Numbered from the stretch's first letter, positions 13,001-23,912 are shown. The stretch: 64,000 nucleotides of DNA from Scortum barcoo (GCA_023238725.1 CM041546.1:12033028-12097027); one strand, 5' to 3'. Numbers and translations: made by a program. The notes: a model not told the origin generated them from the letters alone.

Positions 13001-13729
13001 GGAAAAACGGAGCGACTCGTTCTGCAGGCACGGACTGTGCAATGAACCTGGAAGTGCACAGTGTTGCAGTTCAGCCCATGATATTTCAGAATCAGAATCA
13101 GAATCAGGTTTATTGCCAAGCAGGCTTTTACAAACAAGTGTTTTGTCTTGATATGTAGGTGCAAAAAAAAAAAAAAAAGATCAAAAGTTTGATATGGGAA
13201 ATTTGATAAAGAAGCTAACCCAAAGTGCCTTTTTCTTTCATCCCTGTTGCTTCACTAACCTGAGTACACGTGTAGCTGCCACACGGACGTTGCCATCCTT
13301 GTCTGTGACAACAGCTGCCACCTCAGAGAGCAGGCGAGAGAGATGCTGCTCTAATAGAGAAGGGTTAAGGGACAGTAACTCTCTCAAGCCCAACAAGGCA
13401 CCATGTTTGACGTTGGCATTGTAATGGTGGAGCTGAGACAGGAGATCCTGGTGAAGTAGAAGGAGAGAAAGCAGACACATTGTAGTACTCCTAAACTGAA
13501 GCTACAGTGAGCTTGCTGAAATGTGAAACAGAGGTGAGGTGCTCACATTGATACCAAGCTGCCTATGTGTGGTGGGGCCACTTGTGTCTCTCTTCAGCTG
13601 TTCAGACAGATGGATGCCCCTCGAGCGGAAGTTGGTGTTGGTGGCATTATCAGCTTTGGGCTTCGTCTTCCCCACTTTTAACTTGACCTTCTGGAAGTCA
13701 TCCTGCCTCTTCTTCTTCTTGGACTTCAT
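4005..13729 (-). CDS. tex10: Testis-expressed 10 (TEX10), rixosome/Rix1-complex subunit
   Basis: TEX10 is the animal relative of yeast Ipi1. It works in the nucleolus/nucleoplasm with PELP1, WDR18, LAS1L, NOL9 and SENP3 in 60S pre-rRNA processing. Coding exons, 5' to 3': 13547-13729, 13260-13447, 12721-13047, 12428-12640, 12045-12297, 11844-11956, 11330-11577, 11019-11154, 10015-10184, 8510-8687, 7441-7663, 4925-5005, 4595-4779, 4242-4452, 4005-4127. They sum to 2832 nt, exactly 944 codons (943 aa; human 929). Recognisable blocks are the basic N-terminus KKKKRQDDFQKVKLKVGK, the Ipi1-like region APFFPLLSAHLTCAMTH (about residue 130) with SQQWRLSVLLR, the central DVDYISFLFSTLTGFS, and the C-terminal EQWLTDLLYCYSV. 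The ATG at 13729 is the first in-frame start after the acceptor at 13751. A 5' UTR exon ends at 13951. Two tRNA-Thr genes and several repeats lie in its introns. Confidence 0.96.
5321..5645. mobile_element. Fold-back MITE-like element with TA target duplication
   Basis: The ends are inverted: CACTCCCCTCCAAAA at the left and TTTTTGGAGGGGAGTG at the right. Each is flanked by TA (5319-5320 and 5646-5647), as for Tc1/mariner-type insertions. Inside, about 75 bp on the left (5370-5445, containing the phrase for 'acatttgggtttgacatc') reappears inverted on the right (5565-5635). The two arms leave a central loop of about 120 bp. It has no coding capacity, so it is non-autonomous. It sits in a tex10 intron. 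Confidence 0.85.
5896..5967 (-). tRNA. tRNA-Thr (anticodon TGT), copy 2
   Basis: A 72-nt cloverleaf identical to copy 1 except in the 5' acceptor strand, which here is GGCTCCA against TGGGGCC (one T-G wobble). Anticodon loop CTTGTAA gives TGT. The A box TAGCTCAGTGG and the T loop TTCAATC are intact. A TTTTT terminator is present on the minus strand just downstream (plus-strand AAAAA near 5883). It lies in a tex10 intron and in the same transcriptional orientation as tex10. Confidence 0.92.
6221..6292 (-). tRNA. tRNA-Thr (anticodon TGT), copy 3
   Basis: A 72-nt cloverleaf with acceptor GGCTCTA/TAGGGCC (one T-G), anticodon loop CTTGTAA (TGT), and a T loop that matches the B-box consensus best of the three copies (GAGTTCGATCC). 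A TTTTT terminator begins almost immediately downstream on the minus strand (plus-strand AAAAA 6216-6220). Copy 3 and copy 1 share about 100 bp of 3' flank and about 130 bp of 5' flank, so the duplicated unit was about 300 bp. Confidence 0.93.
6760..7240. promoter_or_regulatory. Candidate conserved non-coding element in a tex10 intron
   Basis: A block of balanced composition with no repeat character and no open frame consistent with exons. It contains several homeodomain-like TAATTA/ATTAGT cores (for example 'cttaattgagg' and 'gaattagtgattata'), GATA-like sites ('gcccgataaccatg', 'cgataaagg') and E-box-like CACCTG at 6768. This is the texture of a vertebrate enhancer, but the call is based on appearance only. 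Confidence 0.3.
9324..9602. mobile_element. Short non-autonomous DNA element with terminal inverted repeats
   Basis: The left end reads GATGGGTGACTAATTAAAG and the right end is its near inverse CTTTAATTTGTCACCCATC, about 280 bp apart. The internal part ('gttcatccctccagtttagag', 'gcactgaagctgttc') is also present in inverted orientation in the copy at 23731-23912. It lies in a tex10 intron between the exons at 8510 and 10015. Family not named. Confidence 0.7.
13081..13140. repeat. Common fish short repeat (GAATCA)n-GGTTTATTGCC type
   Basis: Three GAATCA units are followed by GGTTTATTGCCAAGCAGG. This is a very frequent teleost interspersed motif, here in a short tex10 intron. A related sequence ('cagctttactgtcattgcac') occurs at about 40660 in pdp1. 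Confidence 0.5.
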
Positions 13730-13950
13730 GCCTAAAGGTCTATCACGCCACTGCAATACCAGACAGGCAGGTGAGTGCATTGACTAATTGACCACTGGGT
13801 GAACAAAGCAGCACAAAGTGTACAAACTGTCAAATTAGGGACACTCACACATAAGAGGGTAACCATATATTTACATCAGCTAACTGGTAGCTAACTATCT
13901 CGGATCCAGTTTCATTAATGACAGTTGTTTGATGCTTTAATGTTACTTAC

Positions 13951-14653
13951 CACAGAAAAATGTCTTGGATATAGCCGTCAGAGGTTTACACAACATCCAA
14001 CACTCACTAAATGCCCACAGTCTAAGGGTAGCTCCCCTTAGAAACAATTAAACAATAAATATAAAAAGGAAAATATTCTGTATTCACGCTCGTGCAGAAG
14101 CGTTGGGTCCTCTGGCTCTGAGTGTGCGTGTTTACAAAGCCTCGGTAGATGTGTAGAGACACAGCGGCTGCGGTGCTTACCACGTAAAACCTCTCAACTG
14201 GGACTCCATACGATTTTTCTAAGACGGACAAACAATATTGTATTTTAGTTATGAGAATAAATACAAAAGTTGACCCAAAAGCGTCCTGGAATATGTTTAC
14301 ATTTTTTAAATCCTTGTTCAGTTCTCCTCCAGTTATGTGAAACGGTAAACCGCGGTGTTCAAAACGAACATACTGCATAGTTGTCCGCACAAGCGCCGTA
14401 TAAATATTAGCCATGTCCTTTTTATTGTTCTACTATTCTTGAGTATATGTGGCCCATTTTCATTCTTTTTTATCACGAGTATATATTTGGCTTTGTTGTT
14501 AAGAGCAGAAATAAAATACCGTTAAATATTGTGTTTTTTTAATCTGGCAAAAGCACCGCTGCCCTTCTTTCGGTGAAACGCTGTATACCGTCGCCTGGCA
14601 GATATCCGACCTTGTTCTGTGAGGAGCTCTCAGTTTGAGTTAAAATAATTCTG
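13951..14653. promoter_or_regulatory. Bidirectional promoter region between tex10 and the zinc-finger gene
   Basis: On the minus strand a tex10 5' UTR exon ends at 13951 (donor GTAAGT). On the plus strand the first untranslated exon of the zinc-finger gene ends at 14653 (donor GTAAGG). The two first exons are head to head, within a few hundred bases. The exact start sites are not visible and no TATA box is obvious. A minus-strand open frame (14022-14414, 130 codons) overlaps this interval but resembles nothing I recognise. Confidence 0.55.
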
Positions 14654-14934
14654 GTAAGGTAGGTATTATAACCTTACTGTTTAACTAGTGGAGCTATTGA
14701 AGGTATTTAGAGTTTGTGCATTTTAAGGTAATTTTCACAGCTTGCGTAATGTTGTTATAAAAACGTGTAAACAGTGCAACGGCCAGGCCCGAGATGAACA
14801 GAAACACCAGATAGATCATAACTCAACAGCCACTAATGTTTTCTGTCTTTAAGGGGAAGTACTGTTCGTATAAATTATGTGGGGGGGTTTTCACCCAAAC
14901 TCCTTATTTGTCCCGCAGTGGAGACACTGAAGAG

Positions 14935-17900
14935 ATGGAGGCCTCAGTCAACCAGCCTCCACCTAAAAATGGGCCGCAGCTAAATCAAAAGAGAAACATC
15001 AGAGTGAGTATTTCACTAAGGCTGCATGAAAACACCACAGTAAACAACATATACACAACTAAAACATCACTGTCAATACACTCATATCAACTCACATGTA
15101 TGATGCTGACTGTTTATGAAGGAAATGTGAGATTTCCTTTTGATGTTTTTTCTCATTAAATGATTCACTGGCTGTTGTGGTGCCTGATGGAGAGCCGGGC
15201 AGCAGGAGGACTTGGTGCCAGCCTGTGTGCTCTCAGGCTTGGCTGTGTTTGCAGTCTGGTTTCTGAAGACCCCCACTTGGCGGTCTGGGCCTCACATCTG
15301 TGGCCTGCTGTGGTTTTTAAAGGGATTTCTTAGCACCGGTCCAGTTTGTCAGCCTCACAATGTAAATATTTTGTTAGTGTCCTGAAACTGTTTAAAGTTT
15401 TTTCTTAGGTTTGATGTTGAGCTTCATGTGTGATGTGAACTTGGTTCTCTGAACCAATATCTGTTGACAGGTTACGCAGTTATTGTTGTCATTGAAAATC
15501 ATAAAGGCCTAATGTTTAGCAGGGAGTCTCTTAAAAGGTTTGTTTTTAAATGCAGCTACTTGCATTGCTACAAAATAGACTATCAGTGCAATGGTTACTA
15601 CAAATTGATGAAATTCAGTGCAAGAAATCCCACTATTAACCCTTGTGAGTCTGCTGTATAAGTTCATTTATAAAACATACTCAAGATAATTTTAATTAAA
15701 TTCATCATTTAATTCATTTCTTTTCTGAGCTCCTGTAATTGGCTGCTTGTTTTTGTCCACTGTCTTCTGCCTTTGCTTGTCTATTACAAGGCATGAAGAA
15801 CAGGTCTGTTTGGGAGCATGTTTCCTTGTTCGACAGGTGCCCTCAGCACAAGTGGTTGCCACTTCCAGGCAGGGCAAGAACTAACACATTCAGAGTCCTA
15901 TGCCAAACTTTTTTCCAGGCTATAAAATACAGTAGGAACTACCTCTCTATTTATATACAGCTTATGATTCAGACTGGCTTCACTCTCCTCTTTGCTCTTC
16001 CTGAGAATGGCGTGAATGTTTAGTTGTTATCACATAATTTGTGTGTTTGGTGTTTTCATCTGTCCAACTTAGATTCAGAGCTCCCAAACACACCACGCTG
16101 TGTGTCAGGCCACAATACACAGTGGTAAAAAGCAAAATTGCTGAGGTCTTGACCTCAGTGTTTTTTAATGTGTACTGTAGACACTGTGAACTTGTTTGCA
16201 TATTGAACTTTTGTGTTTTTGTTTAAATTCAGTCTATCAACTATCCTTTTCTTCCCTGTTAAACAAGTAATGAATTGTTGCTCTTCTGAATTCTCAATTA
16301 ATGAGAATTTAGACATATTAACAGACCACATGATTTAGACTCCATTTACACTTGTGTCAGTGGCTGTCGCTGCTTGATGCAGTGGTCATTGAGAATGAGG
16401 AAAATAATGGCTCTGTGGCCAATATAGCATGGCGGACATGGACGAAGAGTTCAGTCCTCTGCTGAGTTTCATCCTGTCACTAATGCCTGTATGTGTCTCT
16501 CTCCTTCATGTGGGTTTATTCCCTCCATTGACAGAGAAAGCAGCCGCAGCATTCTGCTGATATAGGTAAGTCCTTTATACACGGTGCCACTGCTGAGAGT
16601 TGAAGCTTGAGATCTTGATTTCCCTGCTTCATGTCATGGGTGGTGGCATGTTCACCACTCTTTGAGACTCACACTCTCAGATGGGCGCTGCTGTGCCGTG
16701 GTTTTTGTCTTTGGAGACCAGTGTTTGCCACTGCAGAAAATATCTTGCGAAACTTTTTTGAGTATTTTGCCATACTTTTTACTATTTAGAAAAACAAAAT
16801 TTCAACATTTAGATGTTTTTTTTTTAAACATATGCTGAATAATATTAGAAATGCCATGCCTACATACTGTGATTAAAACCATGCATCAGCGATGGTTGCT
16901 GATGAAGTTTTAATGCACATTTGGTGCTGTGACGGTTGTATATAAAGTTGGGGTTTTTTCTTCATAAAATATTTTTAACACTGCTGAATGCAGTATTCAT
17001 TTTTTTCCCAGTTGTCTGTGTTACACTGGCTAGATTGATCAGATGTTGTATTACAGTATTTCTACATGAGAGCAAACCATACCTGCTTACCAGAGTATTT
17101 TAAATAATGCAGGGATTATACCGTACGTTCACAGCTGGACTGCTTTGGTAGTGCAACACAGGAGTGGAGCTTCTGTGGTTGGGCACATTGAGAAGCAATG
17201 CAGTAAGGAGCTGGTGTCCTGCTGCCCAGTTCGAGTCTAAATGGGGTCAGCAGAGAAGCGCTGTTCCTGTTCTTCCCCAAGGTTTTAACAGCACACAAGG
17301 AATTTGGGTTTTTAATGGAAATATAGACAGATTAAAATCCATTGGCCATTAGACAGTGCAGAACACAACACGCTTTCTTAACATCTTTACTGTAATTCAT
17401 ATGATTACAGGTTTCTCCCCAGACATTTTTAACAAAGTGGCTTGTTAAATTAAGTTAGTTGGACATGAATCCTGTTGTCTTTGTTGTTTATCATTTGCAG
17501 ACCTTTTAAAGCTTTTACTTTGGATTGACCATTTCCGTGTTTCCCCAGTGTTCACCAAGGGGGCATCTATCCAGACGATACCCTCTCTCAGCAAACAGTT
17601 GAAGGGGGTCACAGACTGTATGATTGGTAAGCAGAAGGGCTGTTTCCCCTTACCTACATCTACTTGATCTCCCTCTGTTCTGTATTGAAATGCATAATCA
17701 GTGATCATCACATGTCCACAGGTCTTCAGTATGTGTGGGAGTACCGTAGCCCGAGTAAATCTGTCCCACCACACTACCAGTGCAAACTCTGTGCTGTCTC
17801 CCGCTTGCAACATGATATGCTTGCCCACGTGAAAGGCTGGAAGCACAGTTTCAGATACTTGGTGAGCATTGTTTGTTTCTTGATTTGCCTTATAGTAATT

Positions 17901-19784
17901 CTCCTGCAAAGTTATCAATAACATTTGTATATTTCTTTGCCTTAAACACAGAAAAAGGTCCACCCAGATAAGGTCACGTGTGAAGAGGAAGAGGCCATCA
18001 GAGACCCTGCTGTAAGGAAGACCATTAAAGAAGTTGCAGCTGAGGTGGAGAAGACAGAGGGGAGGGGACAACTCAAGGTATCCGGCCCATTTCACTGCAG
18101 CACTGTTCTTATACCATAGTGTGTTATTAGCTAGATTGTCTTTTCTATAAAGATAATTAGATATAGTAAACATTGACTTTAAAAATGTTGTAATAAATTC
18201 CTAGAATGTATTTATATTCAAGCAGCAGCCTCCTTTATTCATCATGATTACAGATTTGACATTTTACTATTTCTGTTGTGGCTTTTAGGTGATTCTGAAG
18301 GAGCCCTGTGAAGTACCTGCTTTCAAAGGACTCCGTAAGTTACTCTGCTATGAATTAGTTTAGTAGTAAAAGGTTTCCTGTTGGTTGTGCTGAGTTGTTA
18401 ATGTCTATCATGTCCTTTCCTCTCTCACAGGTTCTGCTGCACCTAAAGTTATGCCTCCACCAGCACCAGGGATGGGACTAAAGGGACCACCATTTGGTGA
18501 GTCATTTGAATTATTGAAGCATAACCTGTATGATAGTGTAGGTCCTTGTTCTATTGAATTACTGTATGTGTATTTAAATATAGTTTACATGTCTCTCTCA
18601 CAGGGCCACGGTTCTCTGATCAAAGGTTCCCAGGGGAGTTCCCTCCTCAGGGTGGTCCTATGTCTGACTATCCAGTGGGAGAGTATGGGGATCCTGGCTT
18701 TGGAGGCTACTCCAGCAGGCAAGATTTCCTGGACACTGGCATGGATCGAAGACCTTTCCCAGATAGTATGGGTCTCTGCCCATCTGGAGATGGGTTTGGA
18801 CCAGCTGGTGGAAGAGATAACTATGGAAGAAGTGGACTACTGGAGGACAACCAAGGCAGAATGTATCCTGATAATTACCGGGGCAACCCAATGGGTAACA
18901 GTTTAATGGACGGACCAATGGACAAACCGCTGGACAGGCCAGGCTTAATGGGAGCAGCTCCAGAAGGTGGCAACCTTCCTAATACACTACTCACTTACCT
19001 GGTACGTGTCTCACTTCTAGTAATGCGTTCCTCCTTACCTTGATAAAAGTGTCAGTGTAACTTTTCAAAATGTATTTTCAGGATACTTTCCGGATAGAGA
19101 ACGAGAATGACGCACAACTGGTGCTGAAGGTGACACAGAAACTGACAGATGTGCTGATGGAGTACAGACTGAGGAGCGTATCATCAGTATGGAGCTTGTT
19201 TTTACAAAAAAAAAAATAAAAACAATCATTTTCTCATTTTTCATTTCAAAGGTGTATAAATCATTAAATCTGATCTAGCTTATTAAATGCAAGTGTGGTT
19301 TTAATTCAGTTGTAGCTTTATTAGAACAATCAATCTGAGCTTGAAAACTTAAACTATCTGCTTTTAAATATCTGATATGAGCAATACCAGATTTGTCAGC
19401 TGTTGCATCATCTCATTAATTGATTGAAACAAGTGTATTTGGCCACGTGTGTTTCCTCCTCATAAATTCTGTCTTCATTTCTTCTTCAGGGTTCCAGTCT
19501 TAACAGCTTGGGAATGAGCTCCACAAACTTCTCCTCCACGCCCTCCCGACTGCCAAGCAGTAGCGACCGATACTCAGGTAGTCTCTCAGGTATGTAAGCG
19601 CTGTGTCTCATCTCAACCTTTCCATTCGATGCATACATAACTCAAAACAGAAAGAAATTTGTTTGGCAGGAAGATGCCAAAGCATCTTTCTTTGTGCTGT
19701 CATTTTTCTTGTGTTAACTGTGTACATGATCTCTCTGCAGGTTCATCCAGATACTCTGATGGTCCACCCAGGTATTACAAGTGA
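14935..19784 (+). CDS. Unnamed protein with one U1/matrin-type C2H2 zinc finger
   Basis: Coding exons: 14935-15003, 16535-16565, 17549-17626, 17722-17861, 17952-18077, 18289-18334, 18431-18496, 18604-19001, 19082-19186, 19490-19589, 19741-19784. They sum to 1203 nt, exactly 401 codons (400 aa). An untranslated first exon ends at 14653. Residues about 76-97 hold the finger: CKLC, then 11 residues, H, 5 residues, H (ending GWKH), followed by FRYLKKVHPDK. This spacing resembles RNA-binding U1-like fingers. A Pro/Gly-rich middle (MPPPAPGMGLKGPPFG) and a Gly/Asp/Met-rich segment with repeated MDGPMDKPLDRPG follow. Then comes a predicted helical region (LLTYLDTFRIENENDAQLVL, VTQKLTDVLMEYRL) and a Ser-rich tail ending RYYK. 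The role is unknown; binding of structured RNA is an inference from the finger type. Poly(A) signal AATAAA at 20009-20014. Two in-frame donors 12 nt apart end the penultimate exon (19577 or 19589). Confidence 0.85.
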
Positions 19785-20008
19785 CAGTCACAAGTGACAC
19801 CTCGGTCTTCTGATCCCTCGGTTTTCTGTGTACATTTAAAATGCTTTTAGGTATAGTTTTTTTTTCTGTTGCTACCTAGTAGTAGTCTTTTTTTATGTTT
19901 TTGACTTCTTTAGATTTATAACTTGGAAAGTTTTACACAAAATAACGTGCATGTTTTCAACAGTTTAAACTGATGTGTAAGACCAACAATTTCCCATGGT
20001 CCAGTTCT

Positions 20009-20427
20009 AATAAAGGTAATTGAGAAAATGTGTATGTGCACTTTTTAAAATTTAAAACTATTAAAAAAAGATTCTTATGTTACTGCCCTATATGGACAAT
20101 GACAGGAGTTGCTCCAATAGGTTCTGAATGTAGTCCCGGATGTATTTAAGATGCTGTACAAGTCTCATCCTGCAGGAGCAAATTTCAGAGGATGCATTAA
20201 ATAATCTGAAACATGCCAAGATTCCATGATAAAACATGTTGCATATTTCTTCCTTGCTGTGTAGTTGAGGTCAAATCCTTATTATGGTAGGGTTCTGCTG
20301 CAGTATAGCATGCATCTTGAAAGAGGTTCCAACATTGCAGCAATGAAGTCAAATACACCAACATCACTGAGAAGGTCTGTTGAGTTAATAACTGGGCCAC
20401 AAAACCATGTAAAAAACAAAATTTATT
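20009..20427. other. Gap between convergent 3' ends
   Basis: The plus-strand gene's AATAAA is at 20009-20014. The first good minus-strand AATAAA for rbm12b is the plus-strand tttatt at 20422-20427. The roughly 400 bp between contain no gene, and a short minus open frame there (20197-20400) shows no protein character. Confidence 0.6.
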
Positions 20428-20618
20428 TTAAAAATATATAGAATGTTTACAGAGGGCATGTGCAGTGATGCTTAACATTAAATATTGAGCTTAATGAAAA
20501 CATTTAATAACTGGGTAGGTTTAAGCAGAATTACAGCTAGAAGAGAAACTTGTTGGGAAAACTTTTATCTCAGTCTTTGGCCATGACATTTGCATTTGAG
20601 CACTAATGTACAATTTCC

Positions 20619-22349
20619 TCAAACATTTCTTGCCAAGATGTCCTCTTTCTGCTTCACGTTTATGCGAGTAAGAAGCACTTTTGTCCCCAGGAAGTGCTGA
20701 CCATGGAGCCTTTGAGCCAGTGCAGCAAGCTTCTGGGATTTAAACTGAACCACAGCCTCACCAGTAGCCTTGCCCTCACTGTCAAGCAGTAAGACGATAT
20801 TATCCTCCTTAAGTTTGTATTTGTTGAAAAAGATTTTTATCTGATTTTTCTGTACATCTGCAGGCAGGTTTCTGACAAACAGGCATGGTTGGGCTGCGGG
20901 GTCTGGGTTCAGGCCTGGTGCTTCCTCTGGTGTCTCAACAGGATCTGTTTTCAGCTTTGGTTTGTTCCTTGTGTTCATCGTCAGATGACGCGCAAGACCC
21001 CTGGGACGGCTCTTGGCCATCATCTCCCTCATCATCATCTTAGTGATTGGTGACACCTCAATGGCATCAGAGCCCACGTGGCAGCCATTGAGATTTATTG
21101 CATAGTCATAATCCTCTGTGCAGGTAAAAATGAGGAAAGCTGTGTCTGTTCTGTTGCCTTCTTTGTCAAGAAGATGTAAAACATTTTTGTGTGGAATGTT
21201 TGGACATCCAAACAGTTCCTTTATTTCAGTCTTGGTCATCGCTTTGGGTATATTTTGGACCATAACAGTGTGTTCCACAGCTGCTGATAACGCAGTTGTT
21301 GAGTCACTGTTGGGTCTGAGCTTTTTTGGTGGCTTACACGGCGGCTGCTTGACACATGGCCTCTTCATCAACAGTGCAGACATAGATTTTTGTTTGTGGT
21401 TTGTGTCCCTAAGGGGGCTTTGCTTGGATGTCACACTCTCTCCACCATCCAAAGCACGTTCACATTCTTGCAGGGCAGCGGCCCACATCTTCTCAGTTGC
21501 TCCACGTACCTCCACGCTGAATGGACCCAGCATGTGTGTGTTGAAGAGAAGAGCATCACACGCATCCTGCACGTTTGCAAACTTCACAAGGCAGCAATGG
21601 CCAAGTCCCAGCTTAACATTAACTATAACTTCCTGTACTGTCAACCCTCTGAAAAAACAGCAGATGGTGTCTTTCGTGGTGGAGGGCGGCAGACCAAAGA
21701 GCCTGACGTATCCTGGCTTGGAGTTCAGAGTTTGCTCTGATGTCCTCTCCTCATCAGACACCACATTGCTGTCAGCCTTGGGCAAACGAACTCTTGGATC
21801 CTCCACACTTGTTTTTCTTTGATGGGATGACTGGAGACCTTGAAGGACAGTACAAATCCCAAGAATAAAGGCAGTATTGGAATCAAGTGACTGTACATTT
21901 GAAGAATTGGGACAAAGAGGCTGTGGCAGATTTGCAGTATCATTGGGATCAAGTGTCCATGCCGTAGGGGGTGATAAATCTGCAGTATTGGCATTCTGAG
22001 GCAATGCATTCAAAGGCAGCACATCTGCATCCAAATGAGGCTCAGGTCTCTCCACGGTGAGCTTGTTTTTGGAGGCTCTCTTTCTCTTTAACAAAGACTT
22101 TAATTTGTGCTCCAGCTCTGACATGCTGCTTATGTGCAGAGTCACCTTAGATCCCTTGAGGAAACTCCCAGTGTGCCGCATGGCAAGCTGTGCATCTTTC
22201 TCAGTGGTGAACGCAATGAAAGCCTCTTTGAGACGTCCTCCCACTATGTACACTCCACCATCAGGTATGTGGAGGCTTTCAAAGAAAGTCCGGATGTCTT
22301 CAGTGCCCGCCTGCTCATCAAGGCCTTGCAATCGCAGGATTATGGCCAT
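20619..22349 (-). CDS. rbm12b: RNA-binding motif protein 12B-like, four RRMs
   Basis: An uninterrupted 576-codon frame starts MAIILRLQGLDEQAGTEDI. That is the start signature of RBM12/RBM12B, whose first RRM continues with a FFxxLxIPDGGVxIVGG block, present here at residues 24-40. Four RRM/qRRM-like domains are visible: about 1-80, 208-290 (GYVRLFGLPPSTTKDTICCFF), 361-440 (HTVMVQNIPKAMTKTEI) and 488-565 (PCLFVRNLPADVQKNQIKIFF). A basic linker KSLLKRKRASKNK follows RRM1. The whole CDS lies in one exon, as in mammals, with an acceptor (ttttacag) 28 nt upstream of the ATG and an untranslated first exon presumably near 22.6 kb. It is much shorter than human RBM12B (about 1000 aa), mostly between RRMs. 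The head-to-head neighbour tmem67 supports the B paralogue. Teleosts can have two co-orthologues and I cannot tell which this is. Confidence 0.9.
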   Translation of the reverse strand: MAIILRLQGLDEQAGTEDIRTFFESLHIPDGGVYIVGGRLKEAFIAFTTEKDAQLAMRHTGSFLKGSKVTLHISSMSELEHKLKSLLKRKRASKNKLTVERPEPHLDADVLPLNALPQNANTADLSPPTAWTLDPNDTANLPQPLCPNSSNVQSLDSNTAFILGICTVLQGLQSSHQRKTSVEDPRVRLPKADSNVVSDEERTSEQTLNSKPGYVRLFGLPPSTTKDTICCFFRGLTVQEVIVNVKLGLGHCCLVKFANVQDACDALLFNTHMLGPFSVEVRGATEKMWAAALQECERALDGGESVTSKQSPLRDTNHKQKSMSALLMKRPCVKQPPCKPPKKLRPNSDSTTALSAAVEHTVMVQNIPKAMTKTEIKELFGCPNIPHKNVLHLLDKEGNRTDTAFLIFTCTEDYDYAINLNGCHVGSDAIEVSPITKMMMREMMAKSRPRGLARHLTMNTRNKPKLKTDPVETPEEAPGLNPDPAAQPCLFVRNLPADVQKNQIKIFFNKYKLKEDNIVLLLDSEGKATGEAVVQFKSQKLAALAQRLHGQHFLGTKVLLTRINVKQKEDILARNV

Positions 22350-23730
22350 GTTTCACGCCAGGCCAGCTGGAGTCTGTAAAATTAAGCCAACATGTTAACA
22401 TAGCAATACATAAAAAACACGTGGGTCATAAAAAAGAGGAGTATGTAGAAAAACGGGCTTTCTGCCTCCATGAAATGTGCACAGATACTTACAGACACAG
22501 AATGGGGCAAAGGATAAATTTCAACAAATGTTTTTTTTTTTTTTTTTTTTTTATGTGTGAGCGTTGTCACTGCGGTTGTTTAGTCTGCAGCGACGACACG
22601 CTGAGTTAAATCACCCCCTCTGCCCGCTCAGCTCCGGCGCGCGCCTTTTCCCTCCCGTTTTAAGCTTTATGTTGATTGGCTGTGAAATGTGTGCATGACG
22701 CAGTACCTCCCCCTAGTGCCCTGGAGTGTGAGTTACAGTCATGACAACACAACAACACAGGAAGTGAGTCCTGTTTGATTTTTTGTTGTGAAAATATTTT
22801 TTGGTGAACAATAAAAAAAAGTTGAGCTGTGTTAATAACACCCTGCACTGCGTTAACAGCCCGCACACACAGCCTCCTGTCACATACGTGCAGTGATATC
22901 TTTTTTTTCATACGTTTGATTGAACTTTTTTCTTATGTGCTATTTGAATTAAAAAAAACCCTCTCTATCACACATATCTTTCCAGTTCCAGTTAAAATGT
23001 CCACAAAAATGCAACCTTCAGATCAGACAAAAAATAATCTGTTAAAAAATATTTAAATCTTTCATCAGGAAAAAAAGTAATGCTATCTAAATGTTTTACA
23101 ATAAAAAAAAAGACTTTTTTTTCAGCCAAGTAGGATTGGATCCATGAGTTTTAAACCCAAAAAGGGCTAAAATATACCAGTCAACAGTCAATGACATGAG
23201 TCACACACACACACACACACACACTGATACAAAACTGGCTTTGTAAAGCTGCTAATAAACATATTTTAATCCACTATATTCCTCTCACTTATTTCACTGA
23301 AATATTTATATTATGAAATATTACTCACTCAATCTTAGTACTTGTGTGGTTCTCTCTCCCTTGAGGGTTATGCAAATATATTACGGTACTTTATGAAAAG
23401 GAAGTAGATAAGATGCAGCTGCAAGGCTGAGGGTTACATTTCCTGCCAAAATTTCCGCATGACTCACGCCTTCAGTGGAAAAAAAAACAACCTTCAAATG
23501 AATCTTAATCAAGCTGAAAGAAAATGACCATCTGTTTCATTACAAATATTTTCAGCCAAGATTGAAAATGTTCCTCTTCCGAGGTTATTTACTCAACAAA
23601 GATTATATATTCTGTGTTATTAGGATTATCTGTATTGTTTTGTAATTATATGTGAATATACTTGCAGCTTTTGCCCTTGCTTTCAAAGAAAAAGTGATGC
23701 ATTTTATCCAGCATTTATCACACTATACCG

Positions 23731-23912
23731 AATGGGTGACAAATTAATGGGAAAACATAAAGTATCTTAGTAAGGTGTTGGGCCACCACGTGGCAGCTTC
23801 AGTGCTCCATGGCATTGATTCTCCAAGTCTCTAAGCTCTACTGGAGGGATGAACACCATTCTTCAAAAGATATTCCCTCATTAGTGGTGTTTCAATGATG
23901 ATGGTGGAGAGC
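23731..23912. mobile_element. Truncated copy of the element at 9324-9602, opposite orientation
   Basis: It begins AATGGGTGACAAATTAATGGG and continues through 'ggtgttgggccaccacg', 'cagcttcagtgctccatggc' and 'ctactggagggatgaacacc'. The last two phrases recur inverted in the 9.3-kb copy. The expected second terminal repeat is missing where another repeat begins. Confidence 0.65.

Noticed and set aside
17445..18173. 242-codon minus-strand open frame
   Set aside because: It runs antisense across three verified exons and their introns of the zinc-finger gene and has no protein-like similarity. The plus-strand exons join in perfect frame, so this is a chance opening.
21118..21822. 234-codon plus-strand open frame
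   Set aside because: It is the antisense shadow of the rbm12b coding exon. The RRM motifs are on the minus strand.
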